In this document: piece by piece, positions 41,201 to 43,962 of the stretch
Layout of the letters: each line of letters begins with the position of its first letter
Position numbering within the stretch: position 1 is the stretch's first letter
Origin: Denitrobacterium detoxificans
Lineage (GTDB): Bacteria > Actinomycetota > Coriobacteriia > Coriobacteriales > Eggerthellaceae
Length of the DNA stretch: 64,000 bases
Direction of reading: 5' to 3'
Assembly: GCF_015062615.1 (NCBI RefSeq)
Contig: NZ_SUUH01000002.1
Span: 62,001 to 126,000, forward strand
Notes under the pieces: model-generated
Seen by the model: only the letters and a program-made list of their open reading frames with translations
Told to the model about the DNA's origin: nothing
Database searches by the model: none
Made by a program: the position numbers and the translations under genes

Positions 41201-43962
41201 ACGGCACCACGTACATCAACCTGCCGGGGTACTTCTACTATCCCAGCTACACGTACACCGAGGAGGGCGAGACTACTCCGAAGTACAAGGAAGTGCGCAG
41301 CGGCGTGATTACCGCTGATGGCGGCCTGGAGCTGTTCCTGTTCGCCCAGGCACGTACCGGCATCGAGTTCGAGGTGCACCACTGGAAGGAGAATACGGCC
41401 AACCCGAATGGCTTCGAGTACATCGTGACCATCGAGACGGGCGAGGCTGGCGTGTACTACGACGGCGCGAATTACCTGCGTCAGGATATTATCGATAGCG
41501 GCTATTCGTACAATCCCACGCTCACGGCTACCGAGAACGCGGCAAATGGCCACGTATCCGAAGGCAAGCTGGACGCCGTGGATAACAACACCTTCGCCAG
41601 CACGTTGGTGCTGTACCTGTACTATTCCGCGAATTACGTGCAGATCATCTGGGAGCCCGTGAAGGGCACCTGGGATAGCGGCATTGCGGAAGCGGCGCCT
41701 ACGTTTGTCGACCCGATCGTCACGCCGACCCAGGGTAACCCCGGTGCGATCCGCGTAGATGACACGGTGACGCCGTACAACACGGCCGATATCATCCGCT
41801 ATGGCTATCAGCTGATGGGTTGGTCTACCGACCTGAATAACCCCGCGAAGAGCAGCTACACAAGCCCCGAATACACGTTCGCGACGTTTACGATGCCGCC
41901 GAGCAGCTTGCGTCTGTACGCGATCTGGCAGCCTCTGCCGCAGAAGATTACGTACTTCGCGAATATCTACCCGGACATCAACCCGAACTTCGTGTTCCCG
42001 GGTGGCAATGGCGACATGACTGATTACGGCACGACGCCCGACACCTGGGGCGTGACCGACGAGGAAGTTGCCGTGAGCGATAACAAGTTCACGAGGGAGA
42101 ATTACATCTTCGTGGGTTGGGACCACAATCCGCTGTGCGATCCGGCTGACGTGCAGTTCCCGTATCGCGATCCTGACGACCCGGATAACATCCCGTGGGA
42201 GAAGTGGAAGCTGAAGGAGACGGATACCGACCCCGAGGCGAACTACCTGTACGCCATCTGGAAGCCGGCCAACGTTACGCTGGAGTATTGGTCCATCACG
42301 CAGGATATTCTGGATGCCGTTGAGGCGGATATCGTGGTTAATCCGACGCGCTATGGCTATACGGCCGCGGCGGTGGCCCGTTGGACGGATGCTCAGCTGC
42401 ATCGCAATTCGAAGATTAAGGCCATGGCGATGGACCCTGATGTGCTTGCGAATCTCGGCTATGCTCCGACTCTAATCTGGACGAAGACGGCGGCGTTTAA
42501 CGCTACGGATTGGGATATCTTGTATACGGATACGAGTAGTGGAACTCCGGTTGATATTAGGGATCCCGAGCTTGCGCCGATCAATTGCAATATTATTGGT
42601 TGGAAGTTCGCTAAGTGGCGTTTCAATTACAATTCCGGAAGCTATATGACGGCCACTACCCTCTATTCGGCGTTTACGAGCACGAATCCCTCTACGGGCA
42701 ACAAGCGCGTATTTGCAACGTGGGATGAAGTGTCGGTTACATTCCACTGGGATACTCAGAACAATGATGCAACTCAGTACAACACGCAGACGAAAAAGTG
42801 GTTTGACGTTAGCCTGACAAGCGGCAAGACTAATGCGAAGTTAAAGGGATACGAGTTGTATTCAACTGGTCAATGGAAGACCAAACCGACTGGTGGTTCC
42901 GTAGTGACGTCGACAATAAATGTTGGTGAGATTGTTTATCTCCAAACGGGTTCCTATGACGATACTGTCACAGATGTAACAATTTATGCACAATGGAAGA
43001 AGCATCAGTATTCGGTCATAATTTACAAGTACGTCCAGAATGGCAGGACAACCTCGCAGACTAAGTCTGTGTATTGGACGAACGCAATTAATCCTGGTAC
43101 GAATTCCACGAAGACCGTCAGTGGCGTTAGGTATACGTTTGTTGGCTACTTTACGAAGCCTAATGGCGCCGGTATGCAAGTTACGTCTACTACGAAGCTT
43201 TCTGAGATTGCAACGGCGGATAATCAGACGGCTGGTTATAAGTACAAGATCTATGGCTATTGGGTTGTTCAGGGTACTACCACGCCAGGCACCGCTCTTA
43301 ACCCGACAAGCTCCGGCTCGGCAACGTCTTTGGCCGCGTTGAGTGCGGGCTCGGGTGCCACTGCCCTGGCGACTCTATCCGACGATGGCGGGGGAGGGGG
43401 TACCGCGCTCGCTGCGCTATCCGAGCAGGATGTTGCGGCGGTTGCGGTTGAGCCCCTAACCCTCGCGTCCGAGCCGGCGCAGGACGAAACGGTTGCCATG
43501 CTCGCATTGCTTAGCGAAGCCACGACTGATTCTTCGATGGGCGTCGATGCCACTGCGGGCGTTTCCGCGTCTGCGATTGGCCAGATGGTTGCGGCTGGCG
43601 ATGATGCTTCCGCCGCCCTGCTGGACGTGGCCTCCGATGCCGCTGCTGTTGCTGGCGCGGCTGACGATGCCGGCGAGATGGATCTTTTGGGTTCCAATGC
43701 GGGCAATGTTGTTTCGACCGAAAACGCTATCGGCGACGCTTCGGGTTTTGGCCTCGTTGCCATGAGTAGCGATCCGGATTCCGCTGGGGGATACCCACCC
43801 CAAGCGGAGGATGATGCCATGTTATCTGCGGTAGGCTCTGATGTGCTTGCAGCAGCGATTTGTCAGCTCGAGACGGGCGCAAGCCCCCTCGCAGCTGTCA
43901 TCAACCAGGATGCTCTCCAGGCGGCGTCTTCAGCTGACGCTGCCCAGGGCCTGGTTGCGTAA
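11209..43962 (+). CDS. Giant exported BspA-like/CUB-like/InlB-repeat protein, ~10,917 residues, no visible anchor
   Basis: One uninterrupted frame of 32.75 kb. The ATG at 11209 is chosen because GGAGG lies 8 nt upstream and it opens a classic signal peptide (basic N-region, hydrophobic core, AYA-DN cleavage near residue 45); the frame extends further upstream to a TTG at 11137 without a good RBS. Order: signal peptide; Ser/Ala/Thr-rich stalk to about residue 125; one lone B-repeat-like unit; BspA-like/DUF285 leucine-rich repeats from about 337 (cores such as YMFxNCxxL), on the order of 100 units; three CUB-like beta-sandwich modules interleaved with the last of these (about 3575-4605); roughly 80 InlB B-repeats from about 4660 to 10690, with MucBP-like units late in that run; then an Ala-rich tail. 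No LPXTG, transmembrane helix or SLH domain is visible at the C-terminus, so attachment is unexplained. Predicted mass exceeds 1.1 MDa. Such repeats are known in adhesins; the partner is unknown. Confidence 0.93.
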   Translation: MGTNKLYGVPCAHARTAPQRSVRWAAVAAGALAAIALALPVSAYADNAEDKGETSPSTTTVAVAEVSASSAPSASASDTSAASASSSNDSAAAAQAAASSSSTSSAAASDTSAAGASESKARESASAADAATFTVTFDAGAGALSGSATQQVAAGATITAPVATFEGQTFEGWATEKGATKASVKPGDTITVHADVTYYAVYSAKSAGEGAASATPSQGDKSAGDTYASSEDAALDVLEAAQTAASAANAAQATSLKPMVDTIYKSGTFGDNNALTWTLQTDGVFGTLSIDGIDTVSATYSALPWYAYRNANAADDWAGITKIYVTGAIKPLGDACAYWFANYEELTYFDGVGFDMSAATSFEGFFKNSTRLDTVEGIQYWDVSQVTSMKEMFRATTLLKVDNFKNWDASNVTDASYMFAETTALTYWNSSLDEFAGGMKLGSTSTGGANMSYMFYKSNLITFASAKCSWVANNMTHMFDMDMALSNAGMSGIDTSLVQDMSYMFYFCSALVLVNGSGYIDGGTYPGWNTSNVTNISHMFEHCEMITDTGLTTAFTKWDTTNVVNASYMFADCYALESVSMPDLKLYNCNKNYMYANCTGLLNYACDGGVFQGGTAAYMFTNCPRLLVWNGNGMTISDANLANMFNGTNATFLWQGNGLTFTNNSTDSMFANCGGAVTANFNGITASGSLYRMFYNANGLTTFVANGAMNTSGVTSLQGMFRSSGLVSADFSAFDATGVTTTYAMFYDCDSLATVIMDNFNGSSVSDARYMFAESAPATPFSLTGTNFTLGAPDCTVNMSRMFENSTLDALDTSTFKWYPNNMNGMFNGATGITAFNGSGISTAALTNMDNMFKDATNLTTVSGISAWDVSNVTSAYSMFEGCTSLTSMGALTSWDLRKLTNAQRMFAGCTSLATIAVTGMRFYNCNMNYMFTGCTALANFDGDGLMVTGGSMQYAFQNCPAMNLFTANGMVLSGVDLRNMFTGINANWTFDATGMTIANCTTGETYEHVDYNRYGMFNNDGGSLIFQGSGVTLSGSLIRMFGNSTGLRKFILTSSDTAGVTNMFEMFRNAYNMTDFDGSGMQAVSVTNMTRMFRDCSRLVNVNMSNWNASKVTDVSQMFVSNSSLSNFVAPGLKIGTEAAPASMASMFRGCTSLGGFNSYGMELWASTTYCMFKDCTSLASFNGLGFYMGKNGTFVMNDARYYDVPDGGWYWNYPHYYQVRDAKMMFMNCTALATVTGIKTWDMSKVQSLERMFYNCQSLTYTTGLAFDNWDLKSCHTLDEMFALTYALTEFHGYGLKLYGDATLAWFFRSSGLQKFYGDGMVIDGSASRSTTRPSGNYGVDGMFGVLTNFQEFIGNGMTIKNRSLAHMFWRTTSVNWLFNGKGLTMIGNDVAEMFCGTNDGTTGSFTFDGTGMHFEGPAAYMFYSYSQATGSGTWYEDNNVSITHTNGKWSSSLYHCLYYTFWNRTSYDHVHWSGHSGLTTFKVDADAQTDWNGVSDTRYMFANDYFLTSFTSNAWDVSGVQDTMDYMFFNCPNLPSFDGSTWNTSSVTSMTRMFEACTGLTSLTNLAWDVNYVISTYRMFYGCTGLTSFPSFSTWDMKANADARYMFSHCTGITTFDMQDVHFYDAAMDYMFSDCTSMIMFKGYGMQVDGAKSMTYMFNGCTAAWQFDGNNITINDSNMDYMFAATAAGKTGLYNFSCNGFTVTGSRMQYMFKNTTNYIGFFASGAGFTLTTSDLSYMFSGALGLQTFNSAGVNSAGCTNMEGMFYNCPEFRTFNGGNLIVNQVLSMSRMFDLCPKLVSVQGIVDWSADSCRDMSFMFRNCSLLTYIDAFTDPTLSANMTLEYITTMEGMFYGCSSITNFYGKGLTITTGVVDGSGSLDNVADMFSGCSSLVSFEGEGMVISGKANLANMFRGCDGPFTFNAGDLRLTGSVGTGLPVGTSTTGMATDVPQISAAYMFNGCPGLTIFNADDIVTTGVYDMSYMFNDCAGLTEFHGEAFDTENVLTFEGMFYNCPVMTLADGLARWNVEKVTTTYRMFKNDYKLKTIDAFTVMPANRAGFGYQTTIWNLNAINVMDEMFMNCYELERFEGDGITIDSPEGTTVANMFANCHKLARFDGVGMIVRLNGPTDFSYWFQDCDGLVYYSTASITSPGVVNMRYMFNRCTRLRDFYGTNLNTSLVTSMEGMFNGCTSLLNVYDVKQWDLSSLETTEYMFQNCTSLVSFDLTDWGIGSGFDAGGNPYTYTGGTSNIENMHAMFNGCTSLEEVTGIGTWQLDSLYTTESMFNGCTSLLTQDFSSWNLPVINNMDYMFQGTTAMTTFRGKGMHITGTARNGRRASVKYMFNNSGMTDFYGKEMIIDGDIDLIYMFTDTPSLQNFWGDEMLIDGGLYTDPDTGSTTPGNSVLTYDMFFNNTAPFYFHGGGMEIRNNTMEFMFQGCKGAYSFDAEGTMNLNGVTSLYGMFNGIYSIEGGGTGHNIGGYYYTGREDGVTRSWHMGGYYGTQILDSIGATQGLVYFNGLGMDVSKVTNMAFMFNHARDLLRVEGIDQWDMTAAEYLYGMFNDARSLTYIDAFTATTPATTWNLDSVKDMRSMFQDTWALPEWKGWGVTITGNYYDTTTRAMTRYMFNHSGIQTFYGDGLTIKGYITLADMFNDASNLVDVYGNGMLIDGGTMTVTTSMALSPMGTETVPADTVVTANWFRNNSAAFTFHGAGFTVKNTPLDYMFRDVKGAWTFDAENTMDITTGVDSMIGMFMGSDSEIEFASGKYYCTQGIVSFNGRGMVDYDTAIKYMNSMFYRAHALATVDQIYNWNVTELLNAENMFRDTTVLSYIDAFTDPTVVTVLNFDKIQNMNYMFSGARALPRFLGQGVTINGQNGDTSAVATVAYMFNATDSMRTFVGKDMIIKGSTRLENMFNDATGLDYFVGKGMLLDGTGVTTSNMFQNCSGLYNGGGDIAYSGTGWVFEGEDMVLDNGCTLVEMFQNSYDMDGLDYTQGLQEFHGINFDIADVTSMDSMFQNARGLKAMDGANMDTGNVTSMKEMFQNCYTLTTITNIYNWDVSKLTDVSYMFQNCLVLPTVDMHGWQTDKVVDLSYMFQNCPELVYVDGLTAGAAHPGSVTGSSWEFDSATTLAYMFADCPKLHLPDFTNWYLPVATNLNYMFARCHGLEEFNGSGMDIVAPAATFIGMFSGIDLTKGGFVFNGDGMRIENSAHLADMFWDPATNSQHCAGLTVFNAKGFYINARASLKDWFRNCGGQFIFNWDGFLASHTIDLGYMFEDCYGLETFNAKGFTVSETSATGWDTVQNMFGGCAGSFVYRAEGMRICADADMSEMFTNCYSNLDFDATGIIIDSGASLAGMFNNCGNYTSNGSTTQKGSLTFWGNTMNVPYSTIEGMFGTSADKLTYGLVKFVGSGMTVTDAANFSQLFKYAPHMAKFYGVYANGTYGTNTKGGTTTTPPTTDLDYVNRTITLSSPAMTVLGCTDVSGMFQNQSYLDTFVCWPVLGSGSSQVANMASMFENASALSYLDFTWWNTTGCTTMSDMLHRAWNLTTIILGDGFKFVGDSGYATQRVIQTAEWNDGNTDNGTYGTYLDGWLPGKSYWYTGITGATQLAIVFDQNSSLENDTVYIYDKNWVLQAALSGTSMRAYTSTAPLIVSGDTIYVRLCTDNSRYGSGFKLTVFDNSTSSYMTPDWAKVRGYGYGSWVHYVLDSSTNTWVEDNHVPYTGEQLAYYYNPANSAMVGKYVWTDRVGFRFVSNDEAWWALDDNRTYTFQYAPNEFWNDHHYATLHGGNFTVGATPWATNKVVTEYGTDVPWNGSYNVSTANHYASDGSGWDGRFRVDYWDKGRPNDSATSENNSVRSKIITITAYNGLKALRLEDWFSSCRQDNVEYRHRGNYGVVWHTRGLLWADGTGFDLSDTQSTRRMFADDLTLTSITGTGEQNTVTTVVSSSTATNSTAYTLDTTMGTTSTDWEGDGKCGWHTNSLEDTTQMFFYDEKLDNLDMSSWDTRSVLKMGQMFAGDTSLKTMWVGEHTVFDKGTVDDWSNSDMNIISHYWESGSMINKDGHAGGYDSYMNSDASKYNLYSGTLMAGTYYAPTWTTSMRGISWWHFRKQNAQRVTLRFDIQSLMDGGDAIVVWDKTRQTILDVIWGGYISGATRTYATDEVYLSLYSTWGHGIPRGFIGNVTFDNAEYDWAWIPNHDTYLHDTGQWVNQTTGRAYSSGDFARYVGKSAIDAGQWVWTPGITSGSFPSNSYAWWQLDADGVLTIWLNDGASTFEVTEHNTGDSDADKLTWTVPWRTISNNIAGHVTAIKVQTDSAGNKIQPLNLDGWFDDMGSMVIADVANIDTSKATSAANMFRNDKSMVTLLGTGYDPDYDDEAVDKYLDPDSVTSSSVVGCAGWDTSRITNMDSMFDGCRSLTRLNMSTWDMLTSTPSTNNMLRYTDSLELMDMGPNVRFNPQNNTATPNSVHTTFWGRKNGGYARALDGTVEGISKWTINAPVGATGIVLDFNKQVEQMTSGTFTGGSTLGTGDYLEVEGNNGEKYTFYSDRYIYDDGVNPAVTTYRNQPLSGLDDNSILSLEFAGATQVIMRLYSNEDASIGNGFQVFVSYKTSMGTVASAALAEAGLYMWRRKSDQKWARNIDSFMRTYDGSAAVSVGADMSGQWERVGVWVVHFETLAGTPGVTGAMDDVYLPAGESLILPGDGTYGSLTSPSSDYASRTGASNYFYRNGYVLRWWVTDPTYIPDAQDPNNQPTGEYRVGQTYPKVLKSEPGLETLYAIWIEAMDSVVEFFPGDSTDDPVDPIAASPAGTTAVMSGSEVASYYISYAPYMSGADVTVPAIPWTRLGYTFAGWQLEDADGNLVGVISPDSGLFRMANQAGRQIIDLSAYGLTGVTGRYYKLVATWKQKTGYTVTYDVKGGTPAKASRTNVAWNDTNLFGWDGVWPTKHGYRNDYKVMFTDNMNVDHVVTTTTRLGDLARFNGSDSTSDTIVLWINWIERDASINFVAAGKGLISVDGSTDPDQINQQLIRTLVPCVSGSVSSVSGAVSTGYHLVYWINSLNTTRFYTPTLSAADIAAISLGPDGLYRSVTFTAVFAPNVYRVQFHPGTGTGVMDDLLCVYDVWTLAPVAAGSMSKPGFVFKEWNTALNPTGAASEVRIGEGDWFRNLTTVDGGVVTLYAQWEQSVVTYTFKSENSNGHITWTDGAGTHEASEHDFTTGVVTGTFDPVTAVAHDGYHFVSWIDEQTGDIMTTNPTLLLTKDSDKMWEYGRVYVARFAPNTYTVHYMYEGESTGGAMTEDYFNMTNQTFKYGIQERLTTIDDDSTTPAVSEGTKKSGYIFLGWKAYRMVLGVPVYRDGLLVNAQYVWNLATDEGDTVYLEARWSPAVYYIVYHDNSAPEGIYAGVMENQPIAYDDFTQTLTPNTFKRVGYDFAGWNDKPDGTGTLSFADADTITFNLTSTPGDEIHLYAQWTVATYKVQLISDEMHYLYPVRNGSLNHADWGKLAGSLSQPGAVASSDKVQVMYGGLPVRDYNNDPVYAAIIESDWTYNTKMTQPVTATPTVMTDANGNIVTMSFAYYTYEMTLADGTVYTGYLADPTTLTILGDTKFYVHWAHDSYTVIYDPGDHGQFVVAEGKTYWLSVPGGSATTLYYFYDNDKTNVDGYDTTETNIKNYGNPRAKPGWEFQYWQITLSGGTTYQLRNMGEIWSNIGTINQNLTFYAVYRARMQTLSFDEMGGWATNDTALITRAYASDDDVTLPTASDVRKYGYDLDGWMEDPTVEVLYAPGSTIKMFGYNATLYAHWVPRTYSVVFDNMGGAWPANGSYTFTGRKDGLNWNSNELLDGVPDPEKTGYTFAGWYTNLDGGSTSAKISNSMLFEAIAPIDLMTGEPIDTDGTVVTLYAKWVESYTQINYYIITPDLQDAPEGGTLTLDSETVRSVYGVPTGTSFTPNAGYDFLYWYDADYQIVYQYTDSAGRTTTVSEDTDPVYEPDGVTQKKFEETITPRKRTYNPYLGIYDIWDESNSTWYVVVSPHSYTIKFNMNGGGGSIDPIAMKVGKSLTLDVTTPTRVAYEFLGWNTRSDGLGTMFHNGDVLKNLSLDDGAVVTLYAVWKASEVYVTYEGNATDAVLTSTGIAGSYVEYHSMGDSAYVASANVFTRPGWVLDYWTDDEYGQGTKYYPGATYVVPTVPLTGTIRVFTLYAHWTASTYVIEYEAGTPVFRGSMDRQPMTFSYDQSLNPNQFEREGYDFAGWALSVDNANTSIKVNGYPGGYVFEDMEVVRDLTSIAGTVIRMYALWTPKANEVTWFSDDYTRGSVVGPNPAMTVYTGSQPDISVVSWKARDGFKFVGWRYVTTTEWGTTITGTVLSPVDTTINGITYKGVNILGPTEFYALWSYEPAVVYMAGDHGAFNTGKKWGTQFEALTVGQAAPEYSGVTEMVKEDDGSSSYRPTGKDGFVFAGWRCASGTNSGTFYAWGTVLPFVEDGTTIYVAEWTSVKNLTFNLNTVDQSASWTTSAPSGASGTNDYVLTNQVGDSQITLPGYDAVSRPGYRFTGWGTSPTGFALYAPGGTYTMPAEHTTLYAIYLQYVYAVQFDSDGGAYVAPRGGLYWDSTNFIPSVAPRRDGYRFDGWYTSAGTLIDETSDIATAAEGDDTPRVITLTAHWLDNFVTVYYKVADADGNVTTVGGTVGTASEVLNYGTGVPKGSVAVADVGYHFLGWYQANTLDRNGNVAQQGGCLSTDSAWAPTKAATDYWEDGTTWYARFAPNTYTVTFNGATLVDFDCYGATHTVTQEFTYDVAQRLTANGGRFTAYGYRFLGWNSDASRAADGLVEYDDYQLVKNILTGASGDDAITLYAVWEEIELPDEPSGGGDGEDAGHYTVKFDGGYDYDLDSAGIQDQEFTIGVYQRITPVGINFRREGYVFIGWNTDYDLAKAGNVQFQDNQRVRNLSLLDGDTVTLYAVWREVVPERYWTVRFDRGTLSDPSSIGLTDQKIEVGVATPLKTAYGRYTRDGYTFAGWNHDSTQAEAGVVQVVNGVPLTDRVKVTDLVGEGETYILYVVWKYVGHTVSYDVNGGTIVSTDSSGNPTVTPETKYYEEGVTVTRARDDQSTGFYRLGYLLVGWDATPNKQGDNPDYDFQSTFVMGNDDVVFYAHWSPITYNVRFHGYGYGDEDNAGFVRDTATGNLRDMVELTGLRYDQLYTMPWNEYIHTGYDFGDWHALTDRLWHHTSDPERYVNSPGWNDYFCFIDNGGTFSNLWTTMEEDGSPHTVDVYLHWIGSNVPIVYESSNTGLGTVSGKSYVFHGDTLDWGEVQTNPIDGYCLDHWEYRMVTDEALKVGLDYESGTLTPNGIYDFVITGPVFFTAVWAPAHVVNYLANDPGYEDGTNFFVDTATAPGTTDAQKKAAVNGQTYFPHVSMDAGTKTPKFAGDTSGSGAPKGKKGMVFAGWKNEDGQVIVTSETTVNGSQHKVYGWDLSGIAVADLPDANGDGVITLIATWAPANATIVFHWNPVPGAVYNETDTTASWYASGTYTQVTSFDTPTQLDPNLFTLNGYRFDAWSYIAGTTQSDRLWADGEVFQLSSAEIAKLRANGSLVLSQDDNGDDVWTMNLYVHWVARTYTVTVDNPYTGGSVNADDPSYLTWDGTLSYYDKLSYRDGKITTTPGYGYAKDNYGLYNWEWVFTLDDGTEVTGTGAVNVVGSKFYDLEGHLLSGPVYNGTPCDLTDIRVLGNGFVRPKWERLYSVTFKNGEHGQFEGQAGTYFDNLRAGTQIPELGYGMPDYDIICEHDVDPDNEEPTVAGENRARYLLSYPNLYDWNEFLSDGTSNLNRYLPIGDEGYVFAGWEVDGGYGSTVYRYYPYVSKIDGKKLEEFFGGVYTTNPVTNGTIPSYDITVTALWIRGSYTVYFDPNEGAGVIIHNSNGTREEKLAPVRGVAYSPFVTPSKTDVLRPGYVLKAWNTDPDGLGTTYEPNAVYPIPAAITTLYAMWEQQQATIKYTTSNWWVDWDNSDGTLADDEDDQGLNWGDGYAYQTVWAGTGYMVDPLKQNVNEDGYLIDKDGNVLYDDEGNPLTPVNEPGPRAITAYSQLGYHFLHWADESGNIVSTERTFIPPRGADGAYHDATYIAVFTEDDDITITYSVDVADAGWLTRTYEKVAPATGTAMGTYLYIRDGYDFLGFYDGEGNYYGMGTLNTEYGYYEFVPGRASDGIYHDIVYIARFSESATHYVVEYWLQDGSGEYFINEAYTASYDAKTGDVITVADDSDLIKPFDTDGVTRIDLAEVSHHLYRPDISTTTITVTADGLSKIKLYYDIGCFTLTYRYVLNGQGIVPADSPIAPTNQPRGLYRNSSVIFDDTADTVGVNGYKFSGWVAYKATDLIGVDYAELWKNYNFSNTVKVDRGQPTNWMTGLEYLNTDGTTGGYLVRNGAGNPIPIWANNLELGAFNTTVAYPYDFWMPDDNVIIIGFWEAKGYTVRFNIDTADAAKGDLYDDATTYPTLVPSGSYAYRNGVEMGTYTPRVKDIQIRLLDHNNWINMGWNYTMTKDDGSIETGYTMSPSTIQIMGDTTFTAVFVEPRVMAYMTGSGGNFVQGVDDQTLIQDIPVNTPITTRGYYNGAVDNSVAGYPPISTFAPQGYEGYEFAGWAWRKHIVTVSGGYATVTPDPIMHTNVNLATYNQLILAYDYTPSFYSNTMLFDAGVDATTFALGTDLILDEAFPTTVDANYEFVALWTPIRHVFTINENNPDPTTITITLDTATYNTATGYFDQTGSYAPGYCKRLPMFNYATRSPDGWVMDGYSDTPNGDVVYLPGSPYTVGGLDKVIYIHWVPAYPSTIEYAVDGGTYGGVSAGGFVYRESEVVTGVGGAAKGSYAVPNNGYVFVKWVDAAGNTLSSDSTATTFTRTVGTVTYTYQGYKFVPPTPALPNAWPNPSIYYAVFQEAPQITITYIVADPARGTVQLNGGGSPGTMSAESLYPVSGTPLGATVTPNTGYTYGYWVDEDGNKVTMTYTVGGVSHRQLAGMSLVPERVDGAYKSATYYYVFQPSDNISVMVEHYLVDAAGTITLAATDTHPYQTTGATVNAVSKGWTRTFDGYYMLTTFQPSGIELVKIEDEVSAMGTTVLRLYYMEYDAQLTFDLAGNLPPGMTAAQMPSYGGANPRSVTSGHATTLPSAAEVTYAGYTLIGWTDVQPAEGDLTWVYAPGSAYTMPFSDTTLYAIWQPNTNTKYVVYQRRVTSKGKLLFEVEEEHTATTGTRVYADDLSSQYTGYVYTPGYASDAAPSAIVDRNGTTALVMYYVAQPMTIIYDLVASDAGWSYSGVTRVDQYEAGVGITLPTQGDEEGQVYRPGYVLVSWTFDQDGTVCAPGASIPMPGMASRVGTMTATWRARSDTMYTVAYHYVNSDGETVSKVKRTGTTDTTLDASALGLINPPVGWTFDSANAGNVTTANLNGDGTTILHIYYKPDTVSYTVRHVFLNNVGTMFISETDETRTAEAGKVIHGVDVAQTLTGYIWDSTWSYKTADDGFGDSVIRIEVAGDGTSVMLLYYKALMGIDYTVKIYRTNAAYTDIELIDSTEYHDGQVGLTIDVVDAGLHRPSDSRLVGYELDPSFSGATVGGTTYNAYLSSQAITGMGASSDVFYIYYVAKSTTPYTVQHWQLHTDGSSPYMALSVERYGETNSTVYAANELVTFDGFVYSPSETLARYGATDAVIAADGSMVLKIYYMVLAYDLTIDANGGAFSDGTTVVGPTSYATGDVVSIPTPTLIGYDFLGWSVNDPTGAIELLPTLTTWNMPAGNTVLYAHWTPSVRRLAYDNNSKKAQGSVPDTYGVYGGTVKVADPTGLLSRVGYNFGGWATTKALADAGTSDVAVGSDWTLLLDNNDNVVYAVWIPRDDTKYVVYHVRVKSNGELDSPVRYMATENLQGTSDTLATAVAKTFNGYTFDSAYAFNAKFGTNWQANIEADGSTVLYLYYQANVVNYTVYTYRVGADGLVHNGGPGADGTPTGGDPMILRTDVLTGDVDDTVTIDGTTYINLPGYFYYPSYTYTEEGETTPKYKEVRSGVITADGGLELFLFAQARTGIEFEVHHWKENTANPNGFEYIVTIETGEAGVYYDGANYLRQDIIDSGYSYNPTLTATENAANGHVSEGKLDAVDNNTFASTLVLYLYYSANYVQIIWEPVKGTWDSGIAEAAPTFVDPIVTPTQGNPGAIRVDDTVTPYNTADIIRYGYQLMGWSTDLNNPAKSSYTSPEYTFATFTMPPSSLRLYAIWQPLPQKITYFANIYPDINPNFVFPGGNGDMTDYGTTPDTWGVTDEEVAVSDNKFTRENYIFVGWDHNPLCDPADVQFPYRDPDDPDNIPWEKWKLKETDTDPEANYLYAIWKPANVTLEYWSITQDILDAVEADIVVNPTRYGYTAAAVARWTDAQLHRNSKIKAMAMDPDVLANLGYAPTLIWTKTAAFNATDWDILYTDTSSGTPVDIRDPELAPINCNIIGWKFAKWRFNYNSGSYMTATTLYSAFTSTNPSTGNKRVFATWDEVSVTFHWDTQNNDATQYNTQTKKWFDVSLTSGKTNAKLKGYELYSTGQWKTKPTGGSVVTSTINVGEIVYLQTGSYDDTVTDVTIYAQWKKHQYSVIIYKYVQNGRTTSQTKSVYWTNAINPGTNSTKTVSGVRYTFVGYFTKPNGAGMQVTSTTKLSEIATADNQTAGYKYKIYGYWVVQGTTTPGTALNPTSSGSATSLAALSAGSGATALATLSDDGGGGGTALAALSEQDVAAVAVEPLTLASEPAQDETVAMLALLSEATTDSSMGVDATAGVSASAIGQMVAAGDDASAALLDVASDAAAVAGAADDAGEMDLLGSNAGNVVSTENAIGDASGFGLVAMSSDPDSAGGYPPQAEDDAMLSAVGSDVLAAAICQLETGASPLAAVINQDALQAASSADAAQGLVA
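21934..22250 (+). other. CUB-like module 1 in the giant protein
   Basis: The encoded segment has the pattern of secreted CUB-like beta-sandwiches: a strand with AIVFDQNSSLENDTVYIYD, then a strand turn GDTIYVRLCTD, then GSGFKLTVF. Similar modules occur in bacterial surface proteins and often bind protein or glycan. The assignment rests on pattern memory, not a profile search. Confidence 0.5.
23417..23760 (+). other. CUB-like module 2 in the giant protein
   Basis: A second, diverged copy of the same beta-sandwich pattern: RVTLRFDIQSL, GDAIVVWDKTRQ, then a strand DEVYLSLYS and GFIGNVTFDNA. It lies between short stretches of BspA-like repeats. Confidence 0.42.
24640..25020 (+). other. CUB-like module 3 in the giant protein
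   Basis: A third copy: ATGIVLDFNKQVEQM, GDYLEVEGNNGEKYTFY, then TQVIMRLYSNEDASIGNGF and QVFVSY. It directly precedes the InlB B-repeat half of the protein. Confidence 0.45.
25200..43290 (+). repeat. InlB B-repeat (Listeria-Bacteroides repeat) array within the giant gene
   Basis: About 6,000 residues of repeats with the core GYxFxGW, an acidic linker, and LYAxW, mostly 65-90 residues each. Between about 38270 and 41640 several units instead end LYYxA and begin YTVxHxxxxxDG, which is the MucBP-like variant. The last part, from about 42430, has a different codon style. Confidence 0.88.
43290..43959 (+). other. Ala-rich anchorless C-terminal region of the giant protein
   Basis: The last ~220 residues are low-complexity Ala/Ser/Asp/Gly/Val sequence with repeats such as LAALS and a run of five glycines. 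There is no sortase motif, hydrophobic segment or positive tail. The other two frames of this stretch do not encode an LPXTG signal either, so a simple lost-frame explanation is not supported. Confidence 0.7.

Noticed and set aside
12220..43290. CRISPR-like periodicity of short repeats
   Set aside because: The repeats are codon-level protein repeats of variable length with no constant repeat-spacer spacing and no cas genes.
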